Of a DNA stretch of 37,855 nt, positions 22,178 through 31,490 are shown one piece after another; the first letter of the stretch is position 1, and every line of letters starts with the position of its first letter. The position numbers were made by a program, and so were the translations under genes. The notes beneath the pieces were generated by a model that did no database searches, had not been told where the DNA came from, and was given only the letters and a program-made list of their open reading frames with translations. The stretch is from a virus: IMG/VR virus record IMGVR_UViG_3300009537_000068, positions 1-37,855 of that record, one strand, 5' to 3'.

Positions 22178-24409
22178 ATGGAAAGAAAAGAAATGCAAGA
22201 ACTGTTTAAGGCTACTGCTGCTATTAATACCCCTGAAGGGCTTATGGCTTATAGAGCCTTCGCACAAGCACTGACTACTCCAATCCTTCAAGCTGTAGAG
22301 AGAGAATCCATTATGAGACAGCTATTTGCTGTTGAAAGACTAGGACCCGGAGCCCAAGCCAGTTATCCGGTGGCAGAAGATTTTGAGATCAAAATTACGG
22401 GGGTCTCATAACTTAGCTGTATGCTGGAAACTTCTAAAGCCGTCCTTTACTGATATGGTAATAATAAGGAGGATATATGGACAATCAGCAGGCAACTTTA
22501 ATAACTAATAATAATTATTTTGCAGGTTTAGTAGATTCTGATTTTGGTGTAAATATTTATGAAAGTACTTACAAGGGTAAATTACAACTTCAGCCTAGAA
22601 TAACATTCACCAATACTAGATTTAATTTAATTGAGTTGTGCGCATCTATTTTATATAATAACAATATAAATCACTATATAGGAAATATGAAAGCGTCTAT
22701 TGGTAGAGATGCTAAGCGTATTACAATACAAAGACTTTCTAAATGTATAGAGTTTGTGGATCTTTGGTTAAGTTTTTGTATTGTTCGGCGACCTCAATTG
22801 GAATTAATTAAAAATTTTTGTATTGATAGAATGAATTATGTGAATGATTATGGTTGGAAATATAAAAATACTCCTTACAACGATGTACAGAGGTATATCT
22901 ATAAAAAATTAAAATTATTGAATTTAAATTATAACTATGATAATGGGCATAGAAATTATACATTTTCTTGGTTAGGTGGTATGATTGATGGTGATGGGAG
23001 TGTATATTTTAGTGTAACCAAAAGAAGATCTAAATATAAGCATAAAGAATATATATACACCAAAATACAGCCATGGATTAAAGTTACTACTGGATCTGAC
23101 ACGGCTAAAAATAATATTATAGAGCTATATAATAAATATTGTATAAAATATTATATCGACACTGTAAAATCTAAGGCATCGAAAAAATTAGATAAGAATG
23201 GTTATAAATTCCATTATAGTATTTTAGTAAAAGAATTCAACGATCTATTAATATTGATACGTGAGTTGAACGGTAAAATTTTTGCTAAACAAGAACAACT
23301 CAACTTGATGAAAGAATATATTGATGCTAAAAAAATTAATAGGCATAACACTAAAGATGTGTTTGATATAGTACAAAAAGTTAGTATATTAAATAATAGT
23401 TATTAAAGGAGCCCCAGAGACTACATGCTAAGCACATTGTTTATATGTGAAGATATAGTCCGAACTGTATGGAGACATACAGAGTTATTCAGAAATGAAT
23501 AGCCGCCTAACAGGTAAAGCTGAGGTTATTATAAGTAACAATGCTTGTCCCGTTTGGGTATTGCCTGGTCTTGGTTATGTTGCACAGAACTTTATAGAAG
23601 GTATAGGAGAGGAAGTATATGTTCCTACATTTACCATTGATGCTTCTGGCGACTGGAAACTCACCTACGCTAGGGATTCGAGAATTGACATTGCGGCAAG
23701 GGCTGCTGAGAAGGCAGCTAAAGCTATTTCAGATTATGAAGAGGAAAGTGGTTGGAGAGTAATTTTACCTGCCGCCACCTCACTATTTTTTGGTAAGGGT
23801 CTGCTTGGTTCACGCCCAGCTCCTATTTATGAAATTAATCCGGCATCTACTGGTGCTGGGTATCTTTCAAAGGAACTTATCAATAAAATGATAGTTGGTT
23901 TTAGGAGAATCGGGCGTACATTAACCGATCTTTATGTTTCACCTGAAGATGCAGCCGACATCCGTGAGTGGACTGATACGGACATAGATCCTGTAACAAG
24001 AAGAGAAATATTTCAGGCTGGTGGTATGGGTAGTATATGGAATGTGTCTCTTACTGAACTTCAGCATCTTGGAGCTACTGGTCTATATAACATTAATGGC
24101 AGTACTTCAGCTTTTGGCAAGTTTCTTGCTGATACTGGTACTGAGGCATTTAATGGATATACCTTAGACAATCCTAATATCACATCTGCTGATGGTACAG
24201 TTGCAACACTAGGAGAAACTCAGATTATCGGTTTTGACCTTAGTGTTAATGATTCATTGGTAATGCCTATTCGTAAAGATTATGAGGCATATGATGATCC
24301 AACCCTACTTAGAGTCCAGAAAGCTGGTTTCTTTGGTTGGGAAGAAATTGGATTTGCATGTTTAGACCCACGTATGCTTGGTATGGGCATTATTGACAGA
24401 TCCCTATAA
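22178..24409 (+). CDS. Major capsid protein, gene split by a group I intron
   Basis: Exon 1 is 22178-22389 behind GGGAGGACAG. Exon 2 is about 23503-24409. Removal of the intron gives a continuous 372-residue protein whose junction codon (AT plus C) reads DFEI-RLTGKAEV. Exon 1 has the helical start (MQELFKATAAINTPEGLMAY, RQLFAVERLGPGAQASYPV). Exon 2 has the capsid body (CPVWVLPGLGYVAQNFIEGI, EEVYVPTFTIDASGDWKLTY, LTDLYVSPEDAADIREWTD) and the end FGWEEIGFACLDPRMLGMGI. This resembles capsid proteins of HK97-fold phages as I know them. Neither exon alone is a full capsid. Scaffold and protease genes lie upstream. Confidence 0.85.
22390..23502 (+). ncRNA. Group I intron in the capsid gene, carrying a LAGLIDADG endonuclease gene
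   Basis: The 5' splice site was placed by P1: exon end TGAGAT (22384-22389) pairs perfectly with guide GTCTCA (22403-22408), giving the required U-G pair. Core elements: Q-type AATCAGCAGGC at 22483-22493; R-type CAGAGACTACATGC at 23415-23428; S-type AAGATATAGTCC at 23450-23461, with GACTA/TAGTC forming P7; and a perfect P9 hairpin CTGTATG-GAGA-CATACAG at 23465-23482. The 3' splice site must end in G and keep frame: 23502 or 23505 both fit. The endonuclease gene lies between Q and R. Confidence 0.85.
22477..23406 (+). CDS. LAGLIDADG homing endonuclease (intron-encoded)
   Basis: 309 residues behind AAGGAGG at 22466-22472, only four bases before the start. It has two LAGLIDADG helices, the single-chain two-domain form: YFAGLVDSDFG (14-24) and WLGGMIDGDGS (165-175), each with the catalytic Asp (Asp20/Asp22 and Asp171/Asp173 region). 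The regions after each contain basic, aromatic beta-strand segments for DNA contact. The enzyme would cut intron-less capsid genes to spread the intron. Its start codon overlaps the intron core element Q, so the coding sequence and the ribozyme share bases. The C-terminus ends just before R. Confidence 0.88.
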   Translation: MDNQQATLITNNNYFAGLVDSDFGVNIYESTYKGKLQLQPRITFTNTRFNLIELCASILYNNNINHYIGNMKASIGRDAKRITIQRLSKCIEFVDLWLSFCIVRRPQLELIKNFCIDRMNYVNDYGWKYKNTPYNDVQRYIYKKLKLLNLNYNYDNGHRNYTFSWLGGMIDGDGSVYFSVTKRRSKYKHKEYIYTKIQPWIKVTTGSDTAKNNIIELYNKYCIKYYIDTVKSKASKKLDKNGYKFHYSILVKEFNDLLILIRELNGKIFAKQEQLNLMKEYIDAKKINRHNTKDVFDIVQKVSILNNSY

Positions 24410-24422
24410 TAATTGCTATAAT
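24393..24422 (+). promoter_or_regulatory. Consensus sigma-70-type promoter
   Basis: TTGACA at 24393-24398, an 18-base spacer and TATAAT at 24417-24422, with TGC before the -10 (extended TGn). The -35 lies in the last codons of the capsid gene. The start point would be near 24429, inside the 5' arm of the terminator below. It is the likely promoter for the downstream connector and fibre genes. Confidence 0.65.
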
Positions 24423-24424
24423 AC

Positions 24425-24457
24425 GGCGTGTCCCGCTATAAGGCGGGCACGCCTTTT
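24425..24457 (+). terminator. Intrinsic terminator after the capsid gene
   Basis: GGCGTGTCCCGC (24425-24436) pairs with GCGGGCACGCC (24443-24453), with one bulged T and a TATAAG loop. Then TTTT (24454-24457). The stem is very GC-rich in an AT-rich genome and ends head-gene transcripts. Confidence 0.85.
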
Positions 24458-24472
24458 ATAAATGAGGAAATT

Positions 24473-24817
24473 ATGAATTTAGCTTTAACTATTATAGCTG
24501 TTATAATTTTGATTGAAGCTATTACTAACTTAATTACTAAATCGGAATTATTCAGCCCAATCAGAGAATTTTTATTTAACAGTAATTATAAAGTTTTAAA
24601 ATTTATTCATAACATAGTAGATTGTCCCTATTGCGCGTCGGTGTGGGTAAGCCTGTTTTGTACGGCTATGTTTTATTTATTCACGATTAATACACTACCA
24701 CATATACTGGCGTTGTTTTTTATAGGGCTTATACTACATAGATTATCCAATGTATTACATTTCATCATCGATAGATTTGATTCGAACCATGATAATTTTG
24801 GTTTGGACAAGGAATAG
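24473..24817 (+). CDS. DUF1360-like small membrane protein
   Basis: 114 residues from ATG 24473, behind TGAGGAAAT. A longer in-frame GTG start at 24428 would lie inside the terminator stem, so it was not used. Three probable membrane segments: residues about 2-24 (LALTIIAVIILIEAITNLIT), 48-68 around the motif DCPYCASVWVSL, and 70-92 (LPHILALFFIGLILHRLSNV). The CPYCxSVW motif is the mark of DUF1360 proteins, membrane proteins known in Bacillus and some phages with unknown function. It begins a new transcription unit after the capsid gene. Confidence 0.7.
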   Translation: MNLALTIIAVIILIEAITNLITKSELFSPIREFLFNSNYKVLKFIHNIVDCPYCASVWVSLFCTAMFYLFTINTLPHILALFFIGLILHRLSNVLHFIIDRFDSNHDNFGLDKE

Positions 24818-24841
24818 AAATATAAATGGAGGACAAGGTAA

Positions 24842-25303
24842 ATGAAAGGATACATAAGAAATAAAAGTTCAGTTTGGCGACACGCTATGAAAAGGTCTAT
24901 CGGACCTGGGCATAAAATACCATTGGATGAATTGTTTAAACAATATGGTGAAAAGCATAATTTAGAAGAAGGTCAGCCTTTTGTGGAATGGCTGCGGCAA
25001 GTTAAACTAAGAGATACTGCTATATGGGAAGTAGTTGAAAATGATAAAATAGAGCCCGAAATAAAAGACAAGCCTACTAAAAGAAATAATGACATGTTGA
25101 CATCTCCAATTCTTAAAAAGGATATGGAGGTTTCCGATATTACTTCTATGTCGGTTAGAATGGCTAGAGAACAATTGAAGAAAATAACAGATTTAAAACT
25201 TATGAAATACGCTTTATCCGAAGCTAATAAGATGGCTAATAAGGACACATTGGTTAGGATGATAAGGAAGAGAATATCTGAGCTAGAACTTACTAGGAGG
25301 TAA
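24842..25303 (+). CDS. Basic helical protein of unknown function (153 aa)
   Basis: 153 residues behind GGAGGACAAG. Its N-terminus is basic (KGYIRNKSSVWRHAMKRSIG), with a short motif GPGHKIPLDELFKQYGEKHN. The C-terminal part is helical and charged (SVRMAREQLKKITDLKLMKY, MIRKRISELELTRR), like a small helix-turn-helix fold or a head-completion factor. The next gene starts five bases after the stop. Not recognised; head-tail connector role is only suggested by position after the capsid. Confidence 0.6.
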   Translation: MKGYIRNKSSVWRHAMKRSIGPGHKIPLDELFKQYGEKHNLEEGQPFVEWLRQVKLRDTAIWEVVENDKIEPEIKDKPTKRNNDMLTSPILKKDMEVSDITSMSVRMAREQLKKITDLKLMKYALSEANKMANKDTLVRMIRKRISELELTRR

Positions 25304-25308
25304 TATTA

Positions 25309-25563
25309 ATGCCTTTAGTACCTAAAAACTATAATAGAAACTTACAATCCCCAAAATTTTATAGTACGGCTGTAGGCCATGAAGGATATAATCCCACTAT
25401 AACTACATATCATGATTCTAATGACAATTTAGTTAGGATTGAGGAGGTTTGGCGGGGTAAACAATATAGTCAAACTGTATCGGGAACTAACTATGTACAA
25501 CAGTGGCCTACCTATACATATTCTATAACTTACAATGCGTGGGAAGAAACAACAGTATCATAA
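25309..25563 (+). CDS. Small beta-rich structural protein (84 aa)
   Basis: 84 residues behind TAGGAGG. Tyr/Thr/Asn-rich with alternating strand patterns (PTITTYHDSNDNLVRIEEVW, YVQQWPTYTYSITYNAWEET). It has no catalytic motif and no Cys. It lies in the run of probable connector or fibre genes. Not recognised. Confidence 0.55.
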   Translation: MPLVPKNYNRNLQSPKFYSTAVGHEGYNPTITTYHDSNDNLVRIEEVWRGKQYSQTVSGTNYVQQWPTYTYSITYNAWEETTVS

Positions 25564-25576
25564 ATAAGAGGCAAGT

Positions 25577-26482
25577 ATGATAAAACTAACTATACAAGTC
25601 AGTAATATAAGTGTTGTTATAAGTTTATATGACAAGATTTATATTTATACATCTGATACAGAAAATGGTACTTATACATTTCTAGACTCCATATTACTAG
25701 TTGCTGGTGTCTCAACGTATACATATAATCATACCGCCGGGACAACTGGTACATGGTATAGATCTTCCTTTTTTAATACAACAACATCTGCTGAAAGCGC
25801 ATTGTCAAACGCGACTCATGGTACAGCTCCTGCATTATTTCATGGCATTACCTATCCCGAAGAATTTGATTTTACGGCTACTGAAGATACCATTATACTA
25901 AAAATGCGCCAACTTATAGGTGGTATAAAAGGATTGGGTCGTTTATATATAGATGGTACAACAGATACCGAATGTGAATCAGCGGCTATACTTGATGACG
26001 ACAAAACCATAGACCTTGATGAAAAAGGATGGCCATTATTTATTACTGTTAATGGAACAGAATTTACAACTCTTGATAATCCAGTCGTTAATGGGTATCA
26101 GTACTTAACTTTTAGTGGAACTTTAGCCAGTACTGATATTATAGAAATATGGTATCATACTTTTGAGTTTTCTGATATACAATTATATAATGCTTATTGT
26201 AATGCTATGATACCGCCTATGGTTACCACTGATTGTGTAACCCAAGATCATTTAATGTTACAAGGCGCTATAGATTTATTAGAAGGAGCACTCATATCTG
26301 ATACTATAGGTGACTTTGCTATGATCAGAGATGATCAGACCGTTTATGATCCATCAGGGGGAGCTGGTATTTTAAGGGAAAGGGGAAGAGTTATAGAACG
26401 TCTTAGAAAACAACTAGATGGTTTAATAAAAGAATGTATACGAAGTTGTATGCTTGGTTTAGAAGGTGTATTATTAGATTAA
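25577..26482 (+). CDS. Structural protein with a fibronectin-like N-terminal part (301 aa)
   Basis: 301 residues behind AAGAGGCAAG. Residues about 20-80 have a fibronectin-III-like rhythm (YIYTSDTENGTYTFLDSILL, YTYNHTAGTTGTWYRSSFFN, TTSAESALSNATHG). The middle (EDTIILKMRQLIGGIKGLGR, LYIDGTTDTECESAAILDDD, WPLFITVNGTEFTTL) and the helical end (RERGRVIERLRKQLDGLIKE, CIRSCMLGLEGVLLD) resemble head-tail connector or virion proteins of environmental phages. Probably virion structural; family not named. Confidence 0.6.
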   Translation: MIKLTIQVSNISVVISLYDKIYIYTSDTENGTYTFLDSILLVAGVSTYTYNHTAGTTGTWYRSSFFNTTTSAESALSNATHGTAPALFHGITYPEEFDFTATEDTIILKMRQLIGGIKGLGRLYIDGTTDTECESAAILDDDKTIDLDEKGWPLFITVNGTEFTTLDNPVVNGYQYLTFSGTLASTDIIEIWYHTFEFSDIQLYNAYCNAMIPPMVTTDCVTQDHLMLQGAIDLLEGALISDTIGDFAMIRDDQTVYDPSGGAGILRERGRVIERLRKQLDGLIKECIRSCMLGLEGVLLD

Positions 26483-26513
26483 GACATAAACCCTAAATGG
26501 AGTAAATATTCAT

Positions 26514-28559
26514 ATGTGGATACTGGCGCACTTCACGCGGGATGGGGAGCCAGCGACCGGGCTATCGCCCTTAGTTAGAATTAGAGATGTAGAAACCGCA
26601 GTTGTTGTTGTAACTGGAAGTTTGATGTCAGAACACGGTGACGGTTTTTACAGATATGACTTCTCCCTGTATAACCCCGAAAGAGATTATGCAATAATTT
26701 GCGACAGCGTGACCTTGTCTGGTGTGGAGAGGTATACCTACGCGTCCAGTGGCGAATATAATGAAGTCCTAGACACTATAGAATCTACTGTTAGTGTAGT
26801 TGATATAAGGACTAACTTATTACGAAAAATTCAAACTAATAGGCTTGAACTTTTTGATGGTGATACAGATAACTGGATTCTATACGATGATGATGAAACA
26901 ACCCCTCTTTTAACATTTAGTGTCTCTGATAAAAACGGAGATCTAATTGTCCAATGTCCTAATACCCCCTCCAAAAGATCTGGTGCAGACGGTGTTATTA
27001 GCGGAACTATTACGCCAGAAATATATATGCGTAAATCCGTTTATGATCCTGATGAGAATGGATGCGTATCTTGTGCTGAAAATGTAAGCACTGGTAGCGG
27101 ATGCATTTCTACAGCATGTGAAATTAGAAATGCTGTAGATTTATCTCATGTGCGCTTACATTCAATGACTAATACTTTAGATCATTATGCTGGTGTTGAC
27201 AAGATATTTTATTCTGACAACTCTGGCAATGTACAGGAATTAGCACTTGGAGCTTCTGGCACTGTTCTCACATCAACTGGACCATCATCTACTCTTGTAT
27301 GGACAGTTGCTAGTGGAATTGGAGGAGCACCAGGAGTTAGTGATCATGGTCTGTTGACAGGACTTACTGACCAAGATCATCCAGCTTCTGCGATTTATAC
27401 TAGCACCGCTACTTTTAGCGGTGTTTTGTCAGTAGCTGATGATGATGTGCAGAAAGCATTAGAAACTATTGATCAGCATCTGCATCATACACACATAGGC
27501 GCTGATTCTTCTACTATATGTGGTAGAGAGCCTATAATTAGTGGATCTACTTTTACTACAGTTTCATTACCATTGACTATGGCAAACGATCAGTATGTAC
27601 TGATCACAGATGTTATGAATGAAGTAGACGATGAATCATCTATTTATGGGCATGGTATTACTAATGTAACACCGACCGGATTTACAGTAGATTATTCTGG
27701 AGACATAGATTCTGATAATTATGTTTTGCATTGGTCTATATGTTCAGGAACAGTCACATCATTATGTACATCGTATTACACTAGATCCGAAATAGATGCT
27801 TTGTTGGGCACAAATAAATCTGGTAAAGAACCAATAAGTTTAAATGATATTGAAACTTCGGTTTCTTTTGTTAGTCCTTTTACAGCAGATGATTATGCCT
27901 TGGTAGTAAGTTTAGAAAATGAAATAGATTCTCCAGCTTCAGAATATGGAATGACAATAACAGAAACTACTGTTAACGGATTTAAGGTCCATTATTCTGG
28001 TAATATTGATTCTAATAATTATTTTTTAAACTGGTATGCTACATCATCTGGATTACACGGAGGTAATTATTTAGAGGCAGTGATTGATGATGAATCACCG
28101 GAATTAGGAGGGGATTTAGATTTAGGTAACCACAGTATAGAATTGAATACGACTCCAAGTGGACTTGTGGTGTCTGGATTTACGGTAGGATGGAGTGGAG
28201 AAATATCTACTATGATAGTAGATTTGAATGATCCTGTTGGTGGAGTGACTCCGTTATATATGAAAAGTAATGGTCATTGGGCCCAAACCACCGCGGCTAG
28301 TGGTAGTACTAGTTTTCCTTGTACTGCTTTAGCTCTTGAAGCAGGTACTGGTATAAAAAAGATATTATGGAAAGGTATAGTAAAAAAAGGCATATGGTCT
28401 TGGACACCAGGAAATATAATATATCTTTCCACGGTAGATGGTGCTTTATCCAATACTGCTCCTACAAACACGGGCGAAATTGTTCAAGCAGTTGGAGTAG
28501 CAATTGCTTCAGATGTAATAAGATTTGATCCTGATCTCGCATGGACGGAAATACAATAA
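26514..28559 (+). CDS. Modular tail/fibre protein (681 aa)
   Basis: 681 residues behind ATGGAGT. Residues 1-155 match almost the whole product of the gene at 36663 (EPATGLSPLVRIRDVET, NRLELFDGDTDNWILYDDD), so this is a reused N-terminal module. The DHGLLTGLTDQDHP motif lies near 280. Residues about 329-425 and 433-520 are two copies of a domain ending GFTVDYSGDIDSDNYVLHW; a third copy ends the next gene. Residues about 580-681 match the partial gene at the window start. It is a fibre or adhesin assembled from exchangeable domains. There is a Cys-rich spot near 183-200 (CVSCAENV, CISTACEI). Confidence 0.75.
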   Translation: MWILAHFTRDGEPATGLSPLVRIRDVETAVVVVTGSLMSEHGDGFYRYDFSLYNPERDYAIICDSVTLSGVERYTYASSGEYNEVLDTIESTVSVVDIRTNLLRKIQTNRLELFDGDTDNWILYDDDETTPLLTFSVSDKNGDLIVQCPNTPSKRSGADGVISGTITPEIYMRKSVYDPDENGCVSCAENVSTGSGCISTACEIRNAVDLSHVRLHSMTNTLDHYAGVDKIFYSDNSGNVQELALGASGTVLTSTGPSSTLVWTVASGIGGAPGVSDHGLLTGLTDQDHPASAIYTSTATFSGVLSVADDDVQKALETIDQHLHHTHIGADSSTICGREPIISGSTFTTVSLPLTMANDQYVLITDVMNEVDDESSIYGHGITNVTPTGFTVDYSGDIDSDNYVLHWSICSGTVTSLCTSYYTRSEIDALLGTNKSGKEPISLNDIETSVSFVSPFTADDYALVVSLENEIDSPASEYGMTITETTVNGFKVHYSGNIDSNNYFLNWYATSSGLHGGNYLEAVIDDESPELGGDLDLGNHSIELNTTPSGLVVSGFTVGWSGEISTMIVDLNDPVGGVTPLYMKSNGHWAQTTAASGSTSFPCTALALEAGTGIKKILWKGIVKKGIWSWTPGNIIYLSTVDGALSNTAPTNTGEIVQAVGVAIASDVIRFDPDLAWTEIQ

Positions 28560-28580
28560 ATAATAAGGAGAAAATGAATC

Positions 28581-31421
28581 ATGGCTAAATTTACTAATAG
28601 TGACTTAAGACTTAAAGATGGCCAGAATGTGACTTGGGGTACAGATCTAGATTGTTCTATGTACTACGATGGAATAGCCGATCAATTGGGAGTAACTTGT
28701 ACACTTTCTGGCGTGGATCCAATACAGCCTTATCATCTTACTACTAAATTTTATGTAGACGATGCAATAACTAATATTAGTGGCGCGCTAAACGAACATA
28801 ATGAACTGCTGAATATACAAGGTGGTACTTTTGTTAATCATTACCATATGACAGATGAACAATATGAAGTTCTGCCAAACGGTTTCGTAAATAGAACCGA
28901 TAGTGCTATTTCTTTTGATTCTAGTACTATGACAGTAACGGTAACTGGTACTAGTGGTGATTTTGCGTATTATGTAGAAGGTGATAGATATACTAGCGCT
29001 GGAGATTCACAAGTTATTACTAATGTTGATGGTGTACATTTTGTTTATTATAATTCGACCGGTGATATTACCCACTCTACGACTCCATGGGATTTAACGA
29101 CTACTGCTCCAATAGCTTACGTGCTTTGGAATGTCGCTACGGCTAGTGGTTTGATTGCTGAAGAACGACATGGTATAGAAATGGATGAAGAAACTCATCT
29201 TTATTTACACACTACAAGAGGCACGGCATATACGTCTGGGTTCGGTATTCTTGGATATACGTTAGACACAGATACTAATGCAGCTGTAACCTTTGGACTA
29301 TCTATAGGTACGATCAGGGACGAAGATATACCAATATCTGTACTTGTTGGTACTGGCAGCGCAGATTTTGAGCAGGACTTGACAGATCCAGGTAAGATAC
29401 CAGTATTCTATAGAGATGGAGCGTCTGGTCCTTGGACATGGGACGCGGCTACGGATTATGCATTTAAGAATACTACTGCTTCTGGAAGGGTCAATTATAA
29501 CCTAGACACTGCTGGTACTTGGTCTCAGGCTGAAACAACTAATTCTGGAATAATGGCCTATTATATTGTTGCTACTAACAGTCTGCTTGATCCGGTTATA
29601 TCTATACAGGGACAAGCAGAATATACAGATCTACAAGATGCTAGAGATAATAGTTCATTTTCAAGTCTTTCTTTTGGAACTTTACCATTCCAGGAAATGA
29701 AATTGTTATATAGAATACTTATACAAACTGCCGATTCATTTGGCGGTGATAGGGTTGCTAAGATACTTGATATAGGTGATTTTAGGTCGTCAGCTCCACT
29801 TCCAGGCACTGTCACTCCTTCTAGTGATCATGGTGCGTTAAGTGGTCTTAGTGATAATGACCATATGCAGTATTTGATGACTGCTACTGCCCCACTAAAA
29901 GTTACCGTACAGGATGTTGCATTGACAATATCTGGAGCATCTCTTGGTGTAACTGGTGGCGGCGCTCTTTATGTTATTGAGAGCGGAATTGATCATAATG
30001 AGTTGATTAATACTCATAATTTAACTACCGACATTGATCATGGATCTATTTCTGGTTTATCTGATGATGATCATCCACAGTATAGTTTAGCTAATGGTTT
30101 GAGAGCGTTTACTGGAACAGTATCTGGTGTAGATCCTACAGAACCAGAGCATCTAACTACTAAACAATATGTTGATATGGCTGTTCAGGGGCTGGATTGG
30201 AAAGAATCTGTATTAGATATAGTACCAGTTGCCTCTGGTGTACAGGTTCTCGGTAATAGATATCTTGCTTCCGTCACTGGTGGTGGCTGGACTATAGATC
30301 AGATTTATGAATGGGATGGAGCTCAGTGGGTAAATGATCCAGTAAACGAAGGAGCTGCTACTTGGGTAGAAGATGAAGATACTAATTATGTATATAATGG
30401 TACATCATGGGTAAAGCTGGGTAGTACAATAACTCATAATAATTTATCTGGTCTACAAGGCGGGAATGCTACTGAACGCTACCATATGACATCTGATCAG
30501 CATTCTAGTGTAACTAATACAGGTGGGGTAGAAGATGCAAGTGATCAACATACTCATGATGATAGATATTTTACAGAAGTAGAAATAACTACGATTAGTG
30601 GAGATATAATAGCTCAAAGATATACTGATGAAGAGGCTCAGGACGCTGTTGGTACTATAATTACAGGATTAGGCGGTGTAACAGTAGTCTACGATGATGC
30701 TAGTAACTCTATAACGATTAGTGGCGCTGTCACACCTCAAGATGTTATCAATTTCACTGAAGAAGTTCAAGATGTTATGGGAGCAACATTGACTGGAGTT
30801 GGTACTGTAACTGTGACTTATGATGATCCAGGTAATGTAATAGTTATTAGCGGGTCCCCTCATTCAGCTCAAGAGATTATTGACTTTGCTGAAGAAGTTC
30901 AGGATGTAGTTGGAGGATTTACGGTAGGAGCAGGCTCAGTGACAGTAACGTATGATGATCCTAGTAATACTCTTACTATTAGTGGAGCGACTGGCCCAGA
31001 ACTAGCTTCTACTATTGATCACGGACTACTTCTTGGGTTAGAAGGTGACGATCATCCGGCGTTAGTGCCAAGAGACGGTTCTCGTGGATTTACATCTACA
31101 GTAAGCGGTGTTGATCCGGTACAAGATTATCATTTAACAACTAAACAGTACGTAGATGATGTAACTTTATCTGGTGGAATAGATAGACATGGGAGGACGT
31201 CTATAGGTAATGGGGTTTCTTTTATTGCTGTTACTTTTGCAGATTTGGGAACCACTAATTACACAGTGAACGCAACTCTTGAGAATATTACAGATAGTCC
31301 CCCGAGTATATATGCCTTTATTGTTACGGCTAAGTCTTCAACTGGCTTTACTGTGACGTTCATGGGCGACACGGATTCGAGTAACTATGTTTTGAACTGG
31401 ATGATAATAGAAGACGCATAA
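28581..31421 (+). CDS. Large modular tail fibre protein (946 aa)
   Basis: 946 residues behind AAGGAGAA. Modules in order: an N-terminal unit ending YHLTTKFYVDDAI (50-65), as in the gene at 31491; a beta-rich region to about 410; DHGALSGLSDNDHMQY (416) and DHGSISGLSDDDHPQY (485), typical short fibre motifs; QGLDWKESV (537), a common fibre start unit; three 45-residue repeats with QDxxG and YDDxxNxxxISG (687-805); DHGLLLGLEGDDHP (812); and a C-terminal domain ending GFTVTFMGDTDSSNYVLNW, shared with the preceding protein. Probably a trimeric fibre that contacts the host. No chaperone or peptidase domain was seen at the end. Confidence 0.75.
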   Translation: MAKFTNSDLRLKDGQNVTWGTDLDCSMYYDGIADQLGVTCTLSGVDPIQPYHLTTKFYVDDAITNISGALNEHNELLNIQGGTFVNHYHMTDEQYEVLPNGFVNRTDSAISFDSSTMTVTVTGTSGDFAYYVEGDRYTSAGDSQVITNVDGVHFVYYNSTGDITHSTTPWDLTTTAPIAYVLWNVATASGLIAEERHGIEMDEETHLYLHTTRGTAYTSGFGILGYTLDTDTNAAVTFGLSIGTIRDEDIPISVLVGTGSADFEQDLTDPGKIPVFYRDGASGPWTWDAATDYAFKNTTASGRVNYNLDTAGTWSQAETTNSGIMAYYIVATNSLLDPVISIQGQAEYTDLQDARDNSSFSSLSFGTLPFQEMKLLYRILIQTADSFGGDRVAKILDIGDFRSSAPLPGTVTPSSDHGALSGLSDNDHMQYLMTATAPLKVTVQDVALTISGASLGVTGGGALYVIESGIDHNELINTHNLTTDIDHGSISGLSDDDHPQYSLANGLRAFTGTVSGVDPTEPEHLTTKQYVDMAVQGLDWKESVLDIVPVASGVQVLGNRYLASVTGGGWTIDQIYEWDGAQWVNDPVNEGAATWVEDEDTNYVYNGTSWVKLGSTITHNNLSGLQGGNATERYHMTSDQHSSVTNTGGVEDASDQHTHDDRYFTEVEITTISGDIIAQRYTDEEAQDAVGTIITGLGGVTVVYDDASNSITISGAVTPQDVINFTEEVQDVMGATLTGVGTVTVTYDDPGNVIVISGSPHSAQEIIDFAEEVQDVVGGFTVGAGSVTVTYDDPSNTLTISGATGPELASTIDHGLLLGLEGDDHPALVPRDGSRGFTSTVSGVDPVQDYHLTTKQYVDDVTLSGGIDRHGRTSIGNGVSFIAVTFADLGTTNYTVNATLENITDSPPSIYAFIVTAKSSTGFTVTFMGDTDSSNYVLNWMIIEDA

Positions 31422-31441
31422 AATTAAATAAAACCTTGGTT

Positions 31442-31464
31442 GCTGGGGGCTTAAAGCCCCCGGC
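31442..31464 (+). other. GC-rich hairpin between fibre genes
   Basis: GCTGGGGGCT (31442-31451) pairs with AGCCCCCGGC (31455-31464) around a TAA loop, 10 pairs with one G-U. No T run follows, so it is not a standard terminator. It stands out in an AT-rich region and could slow polymerase, be a processing site or partly block read-through into the next gene, which begins at 31491. Confidence 0.55.
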
Positions 31465-31490
31465 AGCGGTCTAAAACGACGGAGGTTGAA

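Noticed and set aside
22389-23503. Capsid gene as a frameshifted or decayed pseudogene
   Set aside because: P1, P7, P9 and the in-frame joint show an intact intron rather than damage.
24428-24472. GTG start for the membrane protein gene
   Set aside because: It lies inside the terminator stem. ATG 24473 has a good ribosome binding site and begins the first membrane segment.
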